A DNA stretch of 64,000 nt from Prosthecobacter sp. SYSU 5D2. GTDB taxonomy: Bacteria > Verrucomicrobiota > Verrucomicrobiia > Verrucomicrobiales > Verrucomicrobiaceae. The position numbers and the translations under genes are program-made. The notes beneath the pieces are model-generated. The model was given only the letters and a program-made list of their open reading frames with translations, made no database searches and had not been told where the DNA came from. Where the stretch lies: positions 310,001 through 374,000 of the forward strand of contig NZ_JBBYXL010000007.1 of assembly GCF_039655865.1 (NCBI RefSeq), written 5' to 3'. Of this stretch, positions 53,783-62,893 are shown piece by piece (the stretch's first letter is position 1; each line of letters begins with the position of its first letter).

Positions 53783-54723
53783 AATTCCATTTAGATGCTG
53801 AAGAATGGGCTCGAAGGCTGTCTTTGGGAGACCGTCAGGCCTTGTCCCGGGCCATCACGCTCGCAGAGAGCAGTTTGGAAAAGGACCAAGAAATGGCGAG
53901 CCGTCTGTTTGCCGCACTTCCGAAACCGATGGAAAACTCACTGCGCATCGGTGTGACCGGAGCGCCCGGCGCGGGTAAGAGTTCCTTGATCGAGGCGGTA
54001 GGACTCAGGCTCTGCAGCCAAGGACATCGCGTGGCTGTGCTAACGTTAGATCCTTCAAGCACAGTTCATGGAGGCAGTTTGCTCGGAGATAAGACCCGGA
54101 TGCATGAACTGAGTCATCACCCTGCTTCCTATGTCCGGCCCACCCCTTCAGGAGGGGTACTGGGGGGGATAGGTATCGCGACGTTTTCGGCGCTGACTCT
54201 GTGTGAAGCGGCCGGATTTGAGATCCTGTTCGTGGAGACGGTAGGTACCGGGCAGAGTGAATACAGTGTGATTGATGTCACTGATGTAACGTTGCTGGTC
54301 ATGGATCCGGGGAGCGGGGATGGTGTGCAGATGCTGAAAAAGGGACTGTTGGAACATGTGGACTGGATTGCCATCAGTAAGGCCGATGGCGAACGCCGCT
54401 CTCAAGCGGAAGCTTTGCACATCGAATTCCTGAACAGTCCTTCCTCAAGGCCGGTTCTTCTCACCAGCCAGGAGGACGAAGCTGTCATCAATCAATGGGC
54501 GCGACGGATTCAAGAGCACCGCCAGACCAGTGGCAACCTGCGCCTGCGCCGGCATGAGCAAGCTCAAAAGGCCTTCCGATGGACATTTGAGCAGATGTTG
54601 ATCCAGCAATTGAGGGCGAACCCGGAAGTTGACGGTGAATCCGTACTTTTTGCGGAATCAAACACGCTGAGCCCCCAGCTTGTGACCCACGCTGCACAAA
54701 CCCTGATTCGCAGACTCATTTAA
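53779..54723 (+). CDS. meaB: MeaB/ArgK-type G-protein chaperone of methylmalonyl-CoA mutase
   Basis: 314 residues from ATG 53779, which overlaps the mutase stop; the longer open frame lies inside the mutase gene. Walker A VTGAPGAGKSSLIEAVG, DPSSTVHGGSLLGDKTRM, FVETVGTGQSEYSV and a base-recognition ISKADG are typical of MeaB. It guards and reloads the mutase with adenosylcobalamin using GTP. Presence here argues the mutase is active. Confidence 0.94.
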   Translation: MKFHLDAEEWARRLSLGDRQALSRAITLAESSLEKDQEMASRLFAALPKPMENSLRIGVTGAPGAGKSSLIEAVGLRLCSQGHRVAVLTLDPSSTVHGGSLLGDKTRMHELSHHPASYVRPTPSGGVLGGIGIATFSALTLCEAAGFEILFVETVGTGQSEYSVIDVTDVTLLVMDPGSGDGVQMLKKGLLEHVDWIAISKADGERRSQAEALHIEFLNSPSSRPVLLTSQEDEAVINQWARRIQEHRQTSGNLRLRRHEQAQKAFRWTFEQMLIQQLRANPEVDGESVLFAESNTLSPQLVTHAAQTLIRRLI

Positions 54724-54746
54724 ACGGGAAGCCTACGGTCCGGACA

Positions 54747-55499
54747 TCAATCTATGACGACGAACATGGCGGCGAAGGTGTTAGGAGCGAACTGGGTCTC
54801 GGGGGCGGGGGAAGTGATCATCTGGGAGATGTCGCCATCCAGGTAAAGGGCGTTCTGGCAGCCGAGGTGGAGGAAGAAGCGGGAGAGCTGGTGGAAGGTG
54901 ACGCGGCCTTTGACACGGTCCTCACGGTCGCTCATGACGAAGACGATTTCTTTGGTGGCGGTGACGATGCCAACGGCGCTTCGCTGTCTTTTGTTAGGCG
55001 AGTTGATCTGAAAAGCAGGATGAATGGCACCTTTGCGAAGCAGGATGGGGCCGGACTGGTTGGCAATGCGGGGTCGGAGATTGAGTGAAGGGTATTCAGT
55101 GCTGGTGACGATACCGGGGCCGGTGATGGCATCCAGGTAGAAAACGCCGTTGGGTTTGAGAAAGAAGTTGCCGTAGCCATCGGCGAGATTCAGGGGAACG
55201 AGTTCTTTGAACGCACTTATAGTTAGGCCGCAGGGCTTGGGGCCGCGTTCATAGATGCCGGCATTGGTGGCAAAGAGGAGGGTCTTGCCCTCGCTGGTGA
55301 GCTGTTTCTGCAGGCCGCCGAAATCGGACAGCGGCTTGCCCTGGGGATCTGTCCAGCGGAGGTCGAGCTTGGCATGATCTGCGGCGGCGACGCGGTGAAG
55401 GTGGTAGAGAGCGCCTTCATGCTCCATGGATTCTGTAGCGTGAAGCCGCGCGGCGAGTGAGAAGGTTAGCCAGAGGAGGAGACTGGTAAATGACCGCAT
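54747..55499 (-). CDS. Exported phosphodiester glycosidase-family protein (NAGPA/YigE-like)
   Basis: 250 residues. Signal peptide (about 1-21), then domain motifs FATNAGIYERGPKPCGLTI, LKPNGVFYLDA, NQSGPILLRKG, SAVGIVTATKEIVFVMSD and ALYLDGDISQMI, typical of the NAGPA-like family. Some members cleave sugar-phosphodiester bonds. It is convergent to the meaB gene and probably not part of its operon. The antisense frame carries one copy of TTGTTAGGC. Confidence 0.8.
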   Translation of the reverse strand: MRSFTSLLLWLTFSLAARLHATESMEHEGALYHLHRVAAADHAKLDLRWTDPQGKPLSDFGGLQKQLTSEGKTLLFATNAGIYERGPKPCGLTISAFKELVPLNLADGYGNFFLKPNGVFYLDAITGPGIVTSTEYPSLNLRPRIANQSGPILLRKGAIHPAFQINSPNKRQRSAVGIVTATKEIVFVMSDREDRVKGRVTFHQLSRFFLHLGCQNALYLDGDISQMITSPAPETQFAPNTFAAMFVVID

Positions 55500-55656
55500 A
55501 GGTATAAAGAGGATGTGTAAAAAAGATTGTCACAAACCGGGGGTATTTGGCAAATGAATTAATCCTGGAGCGCGGCCATTAAGAAGTTATTCTTTTGTAT
55601 TTTGAATCGACTTGTTTGCCCCCGCCTTATTGAGTTCCATTCGTCCATCCTTTTTT

Positions 55657-56148
55657 ATGAACGCCCGCTTTGTAAGTTTTATCCCGCTCGTTGTCTCTGT
55701 AGTGTTTATGTGGCTGGGCTGGGGCTATTACTCGAAGGCCCAGCAAAGCACATCCTGGCCGGAGGCTGCGGGAAAGATCATCGAATCCAAGGTGGTGGAG
55801 TCAAGCCGGTCCAGATCAGGCAGCTCATCAAAAAGAATGTACAAGGCTTGGGTGAGCTATGAATATGAAGTGAACGGCCAAAAATACCGCAACGATCAGG
55901 TTGGGTTTATGGACGGTAGCTCCAGCAGCCAGAACGGGGTGGCGGCGGAGGTGAGGAAGTATCCCGCCGGGAGTGCAGTGACCGTTTATTACAATCCGAC
56001 CGATCCCCATGAAGCCTGTCTGGATCGCTCTGCGGGCCTGGTGCCCTGGCTGATGATGGGGGGAGGGGTGCTGGGCCTGCTTATCGGCGGCAAGCTGCTG
56101 CTTTTTGGCGGGCGGATCAGAACCCGGCGTCACATCGCCCACATGTAA
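55657..56148 (+). CDS. DUF3592-type membrane protein
   Basis: 163 residues from ATG 55657 (MNARFVSFIPLVV). One helix at about 5-25, a soluble region with WPEAAGKIIESKVVES and YEYEVNGQKYRNDQVGF, KYPAGSAVTVYYNPTDPHEACLD, and a second helix near the C terminus. This is the DUF3592 layout, with the soluble part outside the membrane. Function unknown. A shorter start than the open frame is chosen because it begins right before the first membrane helix. Confidence 0.75.
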   Translation: MNARFVSFIPLVVSVVFMWLGWGYYSKAQQSTSWPEAAGKIIESKVVESSRSRSGSSSKRMYKAWVSYEYEVNGQKYRNDQVGFMDGSSSSQNGVAAEVRKYPAGSAVTVYYNPTDPHEACLDRSAGLVPWLMMGGGVLGLLIGGKLLLFGGRIRTRRHIAHM

Positions 56149-56170
56149 GGATGCTGTAGGCCACGTCTGC

Positions 56171-56836
56171 TCATTGAGAGAGCTTGACCTTATAGGTTAC
56201 AGCACCGGGATTGTCATCGTAGTCTCTTGAATCTTCATTGATGCGAAGGATGACGTTTTCCTGGTCTTCAATAAAAGTGTAGCTGAAGGGTGTGGACGCG
56301 GTGCCAGCGGGGACCAGGGTGAGCACGGGGCCTGGCTGGGTCTTGAACCGGCCATCGGCGATGACGAGGCGGCAACTATTACCCGTTACCAGGGTGAGGG
56401 CGTCAGGATTTTCTGTGGCGAGCTGGCCGTGATCCTTCCACTTGCCACTGACGTAGCTGAGAGTGATGACAGTGCCTTTTTTAACCCGGCCAATGGTGTG
56501 GCCAATAACTTTATTAGCGGGAATGGGAACGAGAACTTCCTGTGCTTTGCTGGCGGTGGGGAGGGAGACGGGTGCAGTTGGGATGGCGAGCTGGGCAGAG
56601 ATGGCATCAATTTCGGCCTGAACCTTGACGGCGGCCTCAAGCATGGCTTCCCGGGTGTACTGATCGCGTAGCTTAGTGAGCTCAGAAATGTAGGTTTGAT
56701 GGACTGGCTCAGTGGCTCTTTTGATCGCTGTCTGGTAGGATTCTTTGAGGCGGGCCAATGCGCCTTCGTCTGCGGCATGGAGCTGGAATTGAATCAAGAA
56801 CAAGCCAAGGATGATGAGGAAGGCAGGAAGTTTCAT
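56171..56836 (-). CDS. Exported protein of unknown function
   Basis: 221 residues from ATG 56836 (MKLPAFLIILGLFLI), which starts the signal peptide; an upstream in-frame ATG would put 13 charged residues before it. A helical region (about 22-75: LARLKESYQTAIKRATEPV and LTKLRDQYTREAMLEAAV) precedes a beta-rich domain that ends near the C terminus. The helical part is a common element of secreted planctomycete and verrucomicrobial proteins. No function assigned. Confidence 0.6.
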   Translation of the reverse strand: MKLPAFLIILGLFLIQFQLHAADEGALARLKESYQTAIKRATEPVHQTYISELTKLRDQYTREAMLEAAVKVQAEIDAISAQLAIPTAPVSLPTASKAQEVLVPIPANKVIGHTIGRVKKGTVITLSYVSGKWKDHGQLATENPDALTLVTGNSCRLVIADGRFKTQPGPVLTLVPAGTASTPFSYTFIEDQENVILRINEDSRDYDDNPGAVTYKVKLSQ

Positions 56837-56941
56837 GCGGTGAGAAGAATACTGGACGGTCTCTCTTGAGGTCAATCACTAGAATAAGGCATAGGGCCAT
56901 CCTTTATTTCAACACTTATAGAAAGGGCGACATTAGGGGAT

Positions 56942-58804
56942 TCAGCCTTTCCTGAGCATGACAGCGAGCAGCGCTATATCGGCAGGTGTGACACCCTGAA
57001 TACGGGTGGCCTGGCCCAGAGTGGCAGGACGAATCTGGGAGAGACGCAGGTGGGCCTCGGTTTTCATGCCATGGATCTTGGAGTAATCGAAATTGGCCGG
57101 GATGGCTTTGTCGTCCATGCGTGCTGTTTTTTCGACCATCAGCTCCTGGCGTTGGACGTAGCCTTCATACTTGAGGTCATTTTCCAGGAGCTGCCAAATC
57201 TCGTCACTGTACTGCGAACGGATCTCCTGGGGCAGGGAAGTGTGATCGTTTTCAGTTCGGCGGATCCACTTGTCGAGCCGCATAGAGTCATGGCTGGTGG
57301 TGTGGGCGAAGCGTTTGGATTCGGCCAGGGTGGCGGCTTTCTGCTCGGTATGAGTGCGGCGGAAGTCATCCACCAGACCGAGGGTGGCGGCACGGGGAGT
57401 GAGGCGGAGGTCGCAATTGTCCTGACGGAGAAGGAGCCGGTATTCGGCTCGGGAGGTGAAAAGACGGTAGGGCTCGGTGGTGCCTTTGGTGACCAGATCG
57501 TCCACGAGAACCCCTAGATAGGCCTCGCTGCGGCTGAGAATGAGGGGCGCTTTGGCCTGGATTTTAAGCGCGGCATTGGCCCCGGCGAGGAGGCCCTGGC
57601 CGGCGGCTTCCTCATAACCAGAGGTGCCATTGATCTGGCCGGCGAAGTAAAGACCGGCGACGCGCTTGGTTTCCAGGGTGGGGGAGAGCTGGGTGGGAGG
57701 GCAGTAATCATATTCCACGGCGTATCCAGGACGGATGATTTCGGCTTTTTCCAGGCCCGAAATGGAGCGGATAAACTGGAGCTGGACCTCGTAGGGCAGG
57801 GAGGTGGAGACGCCGTTGATGTAGAATTCCCGGGTGTGGCGGCCTTCTGGTTCGAGGAAAACCTGGTGCCGATCCTTCTCGGCGAAGCGCACCACCTTGT
57901 CCTCAATGGAGGGGCAATAGCGGGGTCCAACACCTTCGATCCGGCCACAATACATGGGGGATTTGTCCAAATTGGCCCGGATGACGTCGTGGGTTTGGGG
58001 GTTGGTATAGGTAATCCAGCAAGGAGTTTGTTCCACGTGGAACATTTTTGGGCCCCAATGGTTGAGGGTGAAGAGGTCTTTTTCCTCTTCGACGACCCCG
58101 GATAGGTAGCTGAAATGGGGCGGTGGAGTGTCGCCGGGCTGGAGTTCGCACTTGGAGAAATCAATGCTGCGGCTGTTGAGGCGGCAAGGTGTGCCGGTTT
58201 TGAAGCGCTTCACTTCGAAGCCCAGGTGCAGGAGGCTGTCGGAAAGGGTGGAAATGCTGTCGCCCATTCGACCTCCGGCCTGGTTTTGGAGGCCCACATG
58301 CAGGAGGCCACGCATGAAAGTCCCTGAGGAAATGATGACGGCGGAGGCGCGATAGATCATTCCCAGGCTGGTGCGGATGCCAACGACGGCATCGTTTTCG
58401 ACGAGAATTTCGGCGGCATTGCCCTGGTGCATGTCCAGGTTGGGCTGGTTTTCGATCAGCCATTTCATGCGGAACTGGTAGGCTTTCTTATCGCATTGGG
58501 CGCGAGGACTCTGGACGGAGGGACCCTTTTTGGCATTCAGCATTCGGAACTGGATCCCGGTGGCGTCGGTATTTAATCCCATGACACCGCCCAGGGCGTC
58601 GATTTCACGGACGACATGGCCTTTGGCGAGCCCGCCGATGGCGGGATTGCAGGACATCTGGGAGATGGTATCCAGGTTTTGAGTGAGAATGGCAGTCTGG
58701 CAACCAAGCCTTGCCGACGCCATGGCAGCTTCCACCCCGGCATGGCCTGCGCCGCAGACGATGACATCATAGTGTTTCGGGAAGGTATAGAGGCTGGTGG
58801 ACAT
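56942..58804 (-). CDS. mnmG: tRNA uridine 5-carboxymethylaminomethyl modification enzyme MnmG (GidA)
   Basis: 620 residues from ATG 58804 ([16 protein letters not shown]). FAD motif [57 protein letters not shown] and [14 protein letters not shown] are strong family marks. With MnmE it modifies U34 of several tRNAs. About 16 more residues than in E. coli (from memory) lie before PCWITYTN, encoding MFHVEQ across a parS-like palindrome. gidA usually sits near oriC. Confidence 0.95.
   Translation of the reverse strand: MSTSLYTFPKHYDVIVCGAGHAGVEAAMASARLGCQTAILTQNLDTISQMSCNPAIGGLAKGHVVREIDALGGVMGLNTDATGIQFRMLNAKKGPSVQSPRAQCDKKAYQFRMKWLIENQPNLDMHQGNAAEILVENDAVVGIRTSLGMIYRASAVIISSGTFMRGLLHVGLQNQAGGRMGDSISTLSDSLLHLGFEVKRFKTGTPCRLNSRSIDFSKCELQPGDTPPPHFSYLSGVVEEEKDLFTLNHWGPKMFHVEQTPCWITYTNPQTHDVIRANLDKSPMYCGRIEGVGPRYCPSIEDKVVRFAEKDRHQVFLEPEGRHTREFYINGVSTSLPYEVQLQFIRSISGLEKAEIIRPGYAVEYDYCPPTQLSPTLETKRVAGLYFAGQINGTSGYEEAAGQGLLAGANAALKIQAKAPLILSRSEAYLGVLVDDLVTKGTTEPYRLFTSRAEYRLLLRQDNCDLRLTPRAATLGLVDDFRRTHTEQKAATLAESKRFAHTTSHDSMRLDKWIRRTENDHTSLPQEIRSQYSDEIWQLLENDLKYEGYVQRQELMVEKTARMDDKAIPANFDYSKIHGMKTEAHLRLSQIRPATLGQATRIQGVTPADIALLAVMLRKG
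58029..58044. other. parS-like site (ParB binding), inside mnmG
   Basis: TGTTCCACGTGGAACA, a perfect 16-bp palindrome identical to the Pseudomonas-type parS consensus as I remember it. It is read as codons for MFHVEQ in mnmG. Confidence 0.85.
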
Positions 58805-58868
58805 AGCTGTGGCTGAGGGAAGGGGAGGGCAAGCGGCCCAGAAAAGCACCTTAGCATAGGTGCCAAAT

Positions 58869-58884
58869 TGTTCCATGTGGAACA
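58869..58884. other. Second parS-like site upstream of mnmG, one central mismatch
   Basis: TGTTCCATGTGGAACA differs from the first site by one central base. Flanks extend it to a 20-base near-palindrome (58867-58886). It lies about 65 bases upstream of the mnmG start and about 840 bases from the first site. Confidence 0.7.
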
Positions 58885-58894
58885 ATTGAGAGGT

Positions 58895-59244
58895 TCAAAA
58901 CGCGGCAAAGCCAAGGATAGCGATACCTAATCCGAGGGGAAACATGACACAAAAGAAGAGTCCGATCATGGCTAGGGCACTCAGCCCTTGGCGGCGGAAG
59001 CTGGGTTTACGGATGGATTTCATGCTGGAGAAAGCCGCGCGGAGGAGCAGGAATAAGCAGGCGACAGCCAGGGTACATAACCAAGTGAAATACATCCATT
59101 GAGCCTACTGTAACCTGTCTGAATCTGGACGGCGAATGGGCTGGCGATTATGGCGCTCAGGAGGCAGACGAGTGGCCAGATGAACCACATGCGCATGATG
59201 AGGACCATGGGGTCTTCGGTTCGTGGGTCTGGAGGAGGGCTCAT
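58895..59244 (-). pseudogene. Small membrane protein gene, apparently frameshifted (or two overlapping short ORFs)
   Basis: Frame one starts at 59244 (MSPPPDPRTEDPMVLIM) with one helix at about 18-38, then runs into non-helical sequence. A second frame, from about 59095 to 58895, encodes YFTWLCTLAVACLFLLLRAAF and a second helix LSALAMIGLFFCVMFPLGLG. Read together with a shift near 59100-59115 they would give one three-helix protein of about 115 residues. A sequencing error or true decay is possible; two separate genes is the alternative. Confidence 0.4.
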
Positions 59245-59255
59245 AGGCTTTTTTA

Positions 59256-59966
59256 TCAGAGGATCTGACCGGAGATCTGGGTGGTTTCGAGGAAGGTTAT
59301 AACGGCTTGTGACTGACCTGGAGGTGAAGCAGTGGTAGGAACAATCATGGTGGAATTGATGATTCGGGGAGTCGCTGGAGACGGAATATGCAGAATTTCC
59401 GCCCCATGCAGGACTCCCAATCCTGGAAGGGAATCACCCTGATTCAGGGAACTGTTATTGATGACAACCAGCCTCGGGATGGCATCATCCCAGCCAGGCA
59501 CTTCCTCGGTCCATGGCTTGATGGCTTCGCGCCCTGCCTCCGTCAGCATGGGGTTCTGTTGATCCAGGAACTGGCGTGGAAATAGCTCCAGCTCATAGGC
59601 GCAACGGGAATAATCAGCGACTAAAAAGCGGCTGGTGACCAAGGAGGGTTCATAGCCGAGGAGCAAAAAAGAGCATGATGGCCCGCCATCCAGATGAAGG
59701 CGGGTGGTCTTTTTTTGATCGAACCGGCCCATGGAGTAGAAGCCAAGGCCGATACCGTAGTGGTCCACAAAGTGGCAGGACAGTGACTCTTGAAGTTGCA
59801 CCATTGCCTTCCGAAGCTCGAAAGATGATGTGTCCTGAGGATACCGGAGGCAGGCGAACCCGGGTGCATTCAGGTCATGACGAAAGACATCGGCCGTGAT
59901 CCTTTCCAATGTGGACTGAGGGATATGAGTCGAGGTTACCGCATAAAGGGGATCCAATAAGGCCAT
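59256..59966 (-). CDS. Protein of unknown function with HxD motif, possibly 2OG-Fe(II) oxygenase-like
   Basis: 236 residues, no signal peptide. Residues about 87-97 read TTRLHLDGGPS, an H-x-D that in a beta-strand context resembles the first metal motif of 2-oxoglutarate/Fe(II) oxygenases; a later GVLHGAEIL His could be the distal ligand. The fold assignment is weak. It lies on the minus strand, divergent from the E1-alpha gene at 60076. Confidence 0.5.
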   Translation of the reverse strand: MALLDPLYAVTSTHIPQSTLERITADVFRHDLNAPGFACLRYPQDTSSFELRKAMVQLQESLSCHFVDHYGIGLGFYSMGRFDQKKTTRLHLDGGPSCSFLLLGYEPSLVTSRFLVADYSRCAYELELFPRQFLDQQNPMLTEAGREAIKPWTEEVPGWDDAIPRLVVINNSSLNQGDSLPGLGVLHGAEILHIPSPATPRIINSTMIVPTTASPPGQSQAVITFLETTQISGQIL

Positions 59967-60075
59967 GGAGCCAGTTTATCATTTTGCAGCGGGATGTCGA
60001 ACTCAGGCGGAGTCATCATCACGCGGACTCCTGACTTGATTCGGGCGGCCTCCCGGCTAGTGTCAGGGCTTCCTT

Positions 60076-61152
60076 ATGGCTACCCAGACTGCACCTTCTG
60101 CTAAATCCGCTGACGCTCCGATCAACGCCAAGATGACTCCGGCGGACAAGATCGAACTTTACCGGAAGATGGTGCGGGTGCGCCGGTTTGAGCAGGTTTC
60201 TTTGCAGCATTACCAGGCTGGCCGGATGGGCGGATTTTTGCATCTTTACATTGGCCAGGAATCAGTGGCGATTGGCTGCGTTTCTTTGATGGGCGAAAAC
60301 GACCACGTCATCACGGCATATCGCGACCATGGCCACGGCCTCGGCGTGGGGATGTCCATGAATGAGTGCATGGCGGAACTGTTTGGTAAGGCGACGGGCT
60401 GTTCCAAAGGCAAGGGGGGCTCGATGCATTATTTTGCGCCAGACAAGAATTACTGGGGTGGTCACGGCATTGTCGCAGGACAGACTCCGCTCGGCCTGGG
60501 CCTCGCCTATGCTTTGAAATATCGCGGCCTGAAAGGAGCGGCGATGTGCTTTCTGGGTGACGGTGCGGTGAACCAGGGTGCATTTCATGAGTCGCTGAAT
60601 CTGGCGGCGCTCTGGGATCTGCCGGTGATTTACATCATCGAAAACAATGGTTACTCGATGGGTACCAGCCAGGCGCGGTCTTCGGCTTTCAGCGAAAATT
60701 TGGCGAAGCGTGCGGAAGGCTATGGCATGGCCTGGGATCACTTTGTGGGTGAAGACATCTATGATGTACGCGCCCGTGTGCAGGTGGCGATTGACCGTGC
60801 ACACAACGAGAGCAAACCGACGCTGCTGGAAATTGCGACCTACCGCTGGGAAGGTCACTCGGTGGCGGATGCGAACAAGATGAAGTACCGCACCAAGGAA
60901 GAGGTGGAGCGTTACCAGAAGCAGCACGATCCGATCCAGGTGTGGAAACGCAACCTGCTGGAAGAAGGCGTGGCCACGGAAGACGATCTGAAGAAGATTG
61001 ACCGCGAGGCGCAGGCGGAGGCGGAAGCCTCGGCGGACTTTGCGAAAGCGAGTCCGTATCCGGAGCCGGAAGCGATCTTTGAAGATGTGTACTGGGAAGT
61101 GGACAACAAGACGGAAGCGGGCGCGACCGGCCGCCACTTTTTCAACGATTGA
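60076..61152 (+). CDS. pdhA: Pyruvate dehydrogenase E1 component, alpha subunit
   Basis: 358 residues. TPP-binding motif GDGAVNQGAFHESLNLAALW ending near NN (IIENNGYSMGTS), GGSMHYF, GGHGIVAGQ and the YRWEGHSVAD loop are typical of the alpha2beta2 E1. It decarboxylates pyruvate for acetyl-CoA formation. The usual next gene, pdhB, is not downstream: an unrelated dehydrogenase gene follows after 197 bases. A branched-chain 2-oxoacid role cannot be excluded, but the sequence looks like pyruvate E1. Confidence 0.9.
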   Translation: MATQTAPSAKSADAPINAKMTPADKIELYRKMVRVRRFEQVSLQHYQAGRMGGFLHLYIGQESVAIGCVSLMGENDHVITAYRDHGHGLGVGMSMNECMAELFGKATGCSKGKGGSMHYFAPDKNYWGGHGIVAGQTPLGLGLAYALKYRGLKGAAMCFLGDGAVNQGAFHESLNLAALWDLPVIYIIENNGYSMGTSQARSSAFSENLAKRAEGYGMAWDHFVGEDIYDVRARVQVAIDRAHNESKPTLLEIATYRWEGHSVADANKMKYRTKEEVERYQKQHDPIQVWKRNLLEEGVATEDDLKKIDREAQAEAEASADFAKASPYPEPEAIFEDVYWEVDNKTEAGATGRHFFND

Positions 61153-61349
61153 TACACTTCTTGTTAGGCCATAAGACGGGCTCGGATCAGCTGTTCAGGC
61201 TGGTTCCGCGTCAGACGGCACAAAAGTATCCGATCCGGGCATCACGTCAGAAGAAAGGATGGCGCGGATCTGCCGTATTGAGTAAGCTACGATTTACCGC
61301 GACGTGCGGACAGAATCTGCGCGCCCGTTAATCTAACCCAAACTTCGTT

Positions 61350-62837
61350 ATGAACTTAGCAAACACCAGCCGCCGCACATTTGTGCGAGGCACGATCGCC
61401 GGAGCAGCCGGTCTCGCCACTTTGCCCACGTGGGCAAAACCCCTCGGAGCCAACGGCGACGTCCGCGTGGCTGTCATTGGTTTCAAGTCCCGTGGCTCAG
61501 GCCACATCAACAGCCTGCTGAAGATCCCCGGTGTGCGTCTCGTCGCCCTTTGCGATGTGGATAGCGAAGTGCTGGACAAGAAAGTCGCCGAGCTGGCCAA
61601 GAAGGACATCAAGGTAAAGACATACAAGGACTATCGCGAGTGCTGCGCTGATCCTGAGATTGATGCGATCACCATCGCTACGCCGAACCACAGCCACACC
61701 CTCATTGCGATGACGGGCATTGCCAACGGCAAGCATGTGTATGTGGAGAAGCCTGTCTGCCACAACATGTGGGAAGGCCGCAAGCTGGTGGAAGCTGCTG
61801 CGATTGCCGAGAAGAAGGGCCTGGTGGTGCAACACGGGATGCAGCGCCGCTCTGACCTGGGCTGGGCCGCTGCGGTGGATTATGTGAAGAGTGGCAAGAT
61901 CGGCAAGACGACGTTGAGCCGTGGCATCAACTACAAGGCGCGCCAGAGCATCGGCAAGCTGGACGCCCCGATCGCCCCGCCTGCAACGGTGGACTACAAG
62001 CTCTGGTCAGCCCCACGCGCGGAGCTGCCTGTGCAGCGCACCAAGTTCCATTATGACTGGCACTGGCAGTGGCCATACGGCAACGGCGACATCGGCAACC
62101 AGGGGCCTCACCAGCTGGACGTGGCCCGCTGGGCCCTGGACAATCCGACCGTGCTGCCAAAGCGCGTGATGAGCTTCGGCGGCCGCTGGGGTTATGATGA
62201 CGACGGTGAGACGGCGAACAACCAGATGGCGTTTTATGAATACGCCGAAGGCGCACCGCTCCTGTTCGACAACCGTGGCCTTCCCATGAAGGACATGAAC
62301 TGGACGAAGGGCTTTGAGCCAGTTTACCGCATCAATGGCAAGACCTCCGCTCCGCGCATCGGCAACGTCATTCACTGCGAAAACGGTTTCGTGGCTGAAG
62401 CGAAGGCCTATGACAACGACGGCAAGAGCATCGAGAAGTTCGAAAACTTCCAGGACGGTCCTGACCACATGCTGAACTTCATCAACTCCTGCCGCGAAGG
62501 CAAGCTGATCAAGGATGTGCTGCACGTGTCACACGGGTACCATGCCGCCGCCCTGGCCCACATGGCCAATATTTCCTACCGCCTCGGCAAGCTGGTCTCC
62601 AATGACGAAGTCAAGGAACGCCTGAGCAACAGCAAGGCCGCTCTTGAAACCTTCGACCACTTTGTGCAGAACCTGGTGGACAACAAGATTGATCCGAAGG
62701 CAGAGCAGGCGCAGGCCGGTCCTTGGATCGAGTACGATCCGAAGAGCGAGAAGTTCATCGGTGAGTTCGCCGACGAAGCCAACAAGCTGGCCAAGGGTGA
62801 CTACGAGAAAGAGTTTGAGCTGCCGAAGATCAGCTAA
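61350..62837 (+). CDS. Tat-exported Gfo/Idh/MocA-family oxidoreductase
   Basis: 495 residues. A twin-arginine signal (SRRTFVRGTIAGAAGLAT) precedes a Rossmann domain (VRVAVIGFKSRGSGHINSLL, ALCDVDSEV) with the family EKPVCHN motif. The C-terminal half contains HYDWHWQWPYGNGDIGNQG and a Gly-rich FGGRWGYDDDGET segment, as in secreted Planctomycetota and Verrucomicrobiota members. It probably acts on sugars with NAD(P). A strong hairpin terminator follows 23 bases after the stop. Confidence 0.9.
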   Translation: MNLANTSRRTFVRGTIAGAAGLATLPTWAKPLGANGDVRVAVIGFKSRGSGHINSLLKIPGVRLVALCDVDSEVLDKKVAELAKKDIKVKTYKDYRECCADPEIDAITIATPNHSHTLIAMTGIANGKHVYVEKPVCHNMWEGRKLVEAAAIAEKKGLVVQHGMQRRSDLGWAAAVDYVKSGKIGKTTLSRGINYKARQSIGKLDAPIAPPATVDYKLWSAPRAELPVQRTKFHYDWHWQWPYGNGDIGNQGPHQLDVARWALDNPTVLPKRVMSFGGRWGYDDDGETANNQMAFYEYAEGAPLLFDNRGLPMKDMNWTKGFEPVYRINGKTSAPRIGNVIHCENGFVAEAKAYDNDGKSIEKFENFQDGPDHMLNFINSCREGKLIKDVLHVSHGYHAAALAHMANISYRLGKLVSNDEVKERLSNSKAALETFDHFVQNLVDNKIDPKAEQAQAGPWIEYDPKSEKFIGEFADEANKLAKGDYEKEFELPKIS

Positions 62838-62860
62838 ACGAGCGCGATAAAAATTGGAAG

Positions 62861-62893
62861 ACGCGGAACCGGGAAACTGGTTCCGCGTTTTTT
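62861..62893 (+). terminator. Rho-independent terminator of the Gfo/Idh gene
   Basis: Ten-base perfect stem 62861-62870 with 62879-62888, an 8-base loop, then six Ts counting the last stem base. The T run leads straight into one copy of TTGTTAGGC. Confidence 0.92.

Noticed and set aside
61421..61438. 18-bp perfect palindrome with central CACGTG, considered as a third parS
   Set aside because: Outer bases (TTTGCCC/GGGCAAA) do not fit the TGTTCC/GGAACA arms; it is in the signal-peptide coding part of the Gfo/Idh gene and may be chance.
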